A stretch of 7,428 bases of DNA. It comes from JANXVY01 sp040080145 (GTDB taxonomy: Bacteria > Pseudomonadota > Alphaproteobacteria > Rhizobiales > Hyphomicrobiaceae). Positions within the stretch are counted from its first letter, which is position 1; every line of letters begins with the position of its first letter. Below the pieces are notes generated by a model, which was not told where the DNA came from, did not search any database, and saw nothing but the letters and a program-made list of their open reading frames with translations. The stretch covers positions 1-7,428 of the forward strand of contig JBEBJA010000197.1 of NCBI GenBank assembly GCA_040080145.1, read 5' to 3'. The translations under genes were made by a program, and so were the position numbers. Shown piece after piece: positions 6,039 through 7,428 of the stretch.

Positions 6039-6283
6039 CCGCCTACGATACCGCCCTCACCCTGCGCCCCGACCTCGACCAGATCGAAGCCCTAGCCCCC
6101 GAACGCGAAGCGTCCTGCCGGAGGCAGGCCAGTAAGCGAGCGGACCTGCCTCGAAAAAGCATCCTTCCTCACCAACGACGAAAAACGCGCCGCCGCCGGC
6201 TACGGCCCATCGCCCACACCACCGCTGAAACTCAACCCCTACCACGACGACGCCGGCCGCTTCGACTTCTCCCCCGACGGCGG
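6039..6283 (+). repeat. 245-bp direct repeat, copy 1 (portal C-terminal fragment)
   Basis: This segment matches 7127-7371 at 242 of 245 positions with no gaps. Differences are at 6062, 6147 and 6189. It encodes the end of a portal in the host's C-ending codon style: AYDTALTLRPDLDQIEALAPEREA, an internal insertion, then LEKASFLTNDEKR and an NPYHDDAGRF linker. It aligns with portal residues about 368-440 of the intact gene but differs from it at the DNA level. The repeat starts 10 bp after the stop of the first immunity gene. Confidence 0.93.
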
Positions 6284-6665
6284 TGAAGATGGCGGCGATA
6301 ACTTACTGATCCCCGTCGCCTATCGCCCCCGCCCCCCTCAACCTCCCAAACCACCGGCACCACCTCCAGCGCCTGCTCCGGTTCCCAAGCCAACCGTTCC
6401 TCGCACTGATCCTGGCGCTACACCAAAAGGCCGACGCTTCAGTGAACATGGTCGAGATGAGGCCACAAAGCGCGGCTTTGCCGAAGATCGAATCGATGCC
6501 ATCGTTGACAACAACAAGCGCGTATCCAACGGTGTCGACGAACTGGGCCGCAAGACTTGGCGGCACACGGATAATCGTGGAAATACAGTGATCCTGAATG
6601 ACGATGGCGGAATCGTTACTGTGTTTTCACCAGTGCCGGGCGGTTTCTGTATTCCAAAGCCATGA
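6096..6665 (+). pseudogene. Orphan C-terminal tip 2: start-less portal end plus a different toxin-like domain
   Basis: The frame is open from a stop at 6093-6095 to the TGA at 6663-6665 and contains no ATG, so it cannot be made alone. From 6150 it encodes 171 residues: a portal end (LEKASFLTNDEKR), the linker NPYHDDAGRF, a Pro-rich spacer (PRPPQPPKPPAPPPAPAP region, about 6321-6400) and a C-terminal domain of about 79 residues (from 6426). That domain has FSEHGRDEATKRGF, RIDAIV, a WRHTDNRGNTVIL strand pair and GGIVTVFSP. This outline (S-x-H near the start, helix, then beta strands ending in a V-V-T-V-type strand) resembles DUF4258/BECR-fold RNase-type toxins. That assignment is tentative. It would be expressed only after recombination with a portal gene. 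It is an orphan module rather than simple decay, because the tip frame is intact and its immunity candidate follows. Confidence 0.75.
6111..6150. repeat. Small palindromic insertion inside the portal C-terminal fragment
   Basis: Between the portal words PEREA and LEKA the intact gene has 12 bases, but here there are 37, a net gain of 25 that shifts the frame. The extra DNA contains the hairpin CCTGCC-GGA-GGCAGG (6114-6128) and ends in another CCTGCC (6145-6150), as if flanked by a 6-bp duplication. The same insertion occurs in the third copy (7199-7238), so it preceded the duplication. Confidence 0.6.
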
Positions 6666-6681
6666 GGAGAGAAAATTGAAA

Positions 6682-7011
6682 ATGATTATGACAGATGATA
6701 CTGCTCAAGGTATCTACTGGGAACTCAACTACGTTTTGAAACCAGAATGGACGATCACAAGGCAAGAAAACGGCTTTCGTGTTGGGCCACCGAATACTGT
6801 TGACGCAATTGAGAATCTCGAAACTGAGCTGTTTGGTGAGGTCTGGAGAATATCTAGTTTTCTAGCGTACCGGAATTTTTCAAGTATCGCTCAGACTGCG
6901 ACTGGATACGTGTTGGAGTCGACGCGAGAACATGGGACGGGATTTCGTATCGTATTTGATCTAGCGCCAAACGGTTTGCCTAACCACAGACCAAAACCAT
7001 CAATGGATTGA
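6682..7011 (+). CDS. Putative cognate immunity protein for orphan tip 2
   Basis: This 109-residue protein begins 16 nt after the stop of orphan tip 2, with a GAGGAGA Shine-Dalgarno at 6664-6670. ATG 6682 is given. TTG 6676 is better spaced and would add two residues, and ATG 6688 is also possible. The frame extends upstream to 6598 only as a shadow of the tip. It has no signal peptide or transmembrane segment. The sequence (YWELNYVLKPEWTITRQENGFRV near the start, FRIVFDLAPNG near the end) suggests a compact cytoplasmic alpha/beta protein. I do not recognise its family, and it shares no obvious similarity with the first immunity candidate. Its GC content is clearly below that of the terminase genes, as for a transferred cassette. 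The immunity role rests on size and on its position directly behind a toxin-like tip. Confidence 0.65.
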   Translation: MIMTDDTAQGIYWELNYVLKPEWTITRQENGFRVGPPNTVDAIENLETELFGEVWRISSFLAYRNFSSIAQTATGYVLESTREHGTGFRIVFDLAPNGLPNHRPKPSMD

Positions 7012-7013
7012 CC

Positions 7014-7428
7014 TCCCCGGCGATGCCACCTTCTCCAACTACCAGGAAGCCAACCGCACACCAGTCGCAACACCGTCATCCCGCTGGCCACTCGCTCCGC
7101 CCGCGCCCTCGCCGACTAGCTAAGCCCCGCCTACGATACCGCCCTCACCTTGCGCCCCGACCTCGACCAGATCGAAGCCCTAGCCCCCGAACGCGAAGCG
7201 TCCTGCCGGAGGCAGGCCAGTAAGCGAGCGGACCCGCCTCGAAAAAGCATCCTTCCTCACCAACGACGAAAAACGCTCCGCCGCCGGCTACGGCCCATCG
7301 CCCACACCACCGCTGAAACTCAACCCCTACCACGACGACGCCGGCCGCTTCGACTTCTCCCCCGACGGCGGAGGCGACCCCGCCCCTCGACATAATCCGG
7401 GACCGTTACATTTTCCCCGCCTCCTCCA
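7014..7428 (+). pseudogene. Third portal C-terminal fragment leading to a further tip, cut by the window end
   Basis: Bases 7014-7059 match portal positions 5194-5239 with one mismatch (GDATFSNYQEANRT). One base is then missing, and 7066-7082 match 5247-5263. The fragment continues with a native-style end (IPLATRSARALAD, stop, LSPAYDTALT). The stop TAG at 7116-7118 stands where the intact portal has Trp in SSWLG. It then enters the 245-bp repeat with its frame-shifting insertion. The tip frame (LEKASFLTNDEKRSAAGYG..., linker NPYHDDAGRF) is open from 7184 to the last base. After 7371 it diverges from copy 2, so a third, different tip probably begins here. It has no start codon and is broken as a portal. 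Confidence 0.8.
7127..7371 (+). repeat. 245-bp direct repeat, copy 2 (portal C-terminal fragment)
   Basis: It is 98.8% identical to 6039-6283 and lies 1088 bp downstream in the same orientation. The two copies enclose orphan tip 2 and its immunity gene. Recombination between them would remove exactly that cassette and join the next tip in its place. Confidence 0.93.

Noticed and set aside
6017..6286. Basic ORFs of about 80 residues at 6017-6286 and 7150-7395
   Set aside because: They are the portal fragment read through the frame-shifting insertion. After about codon 36 they are Arg-rich out-of-frame shadows of the tip frame.
6598..6681. Upstream start for the second immunity gene
   Set aside because: It overlaps the tip 2 frame and ignores the clear GAGGAGA ribosome site at 6664-6670.

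Overview
The window looks like chromosomal DNA of a GC-rich alphaproteobacterium, probably of the order Hyphomicrobiales (Rhizobiales). The basis is the strong preference for C-ending codons, many short palindromic intergenic repeats of the 'cgaaggcggg' and 'ctccccaggggga' type, and the gene order small terminase - large terminase - portal. That order and these sizes match the start of the RcGTA-like gene transfer agent clusters and related HK97-type prophages of this class. The genus cannot be told from the sequence.

Layout. Positions 1-1217 hold a zinc-independent MDR-family oxidoreductase (234-1217). One arm of an 82-bp inverted repeat lies before it and the other arm lies after it (1528-1609). 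Positions 1218-1900 carry no gene but contain a near-consensus promoter, a CCTCTC microsatellite, REP-like palindromes and a 168-bp MITE-like element inserted in a REP palindrome. Positions 1901-3812 encode a probable small terminase subunit and, overlapping it by 11 nt, a complete large terminase. Positions 3813-4208 are a second repeat-rich gap. Positions 4209-5777 encode an HK97-type portal protein.

The most interesting part is 5264-7428. From about codon 352 the portal gene changes base composition and codon style. It passes through an FNPxQPRxPAG-type linker and ends in an AT-rich C-terminal extension of about 80 residues, followed 9 nt later by a small acidic gene that looks like an immunity gene. 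Downstream lies a fragment of a portal C-terminus in the host's normal codon style. It leads into a different C-terminal tip (SEH motif, DUF4258/BECR-like appearance) that has no start codon, followed 16 nt later by a second candidate immunity gene. A third portal fragment, near identical to the second over 245 bp, follows and runs off the window end into yet another tip sequence.

Interpretation (inference): this is a polymorphic toxin-immunity array attached to a phage or GTA portal gene. The expressed portal carries tip 1, and displaced or spare tip-immunity cassettes are stored downstream with short stretches of portal homology. This resembles the orphan cdiA-CT/cdiI modules of contact-dependent inhibition systems. 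The repeats would allow tip switching or cassette loss by recombination. Toxicity, immunity and packaging into particles cannot be shown from the sequence alone.
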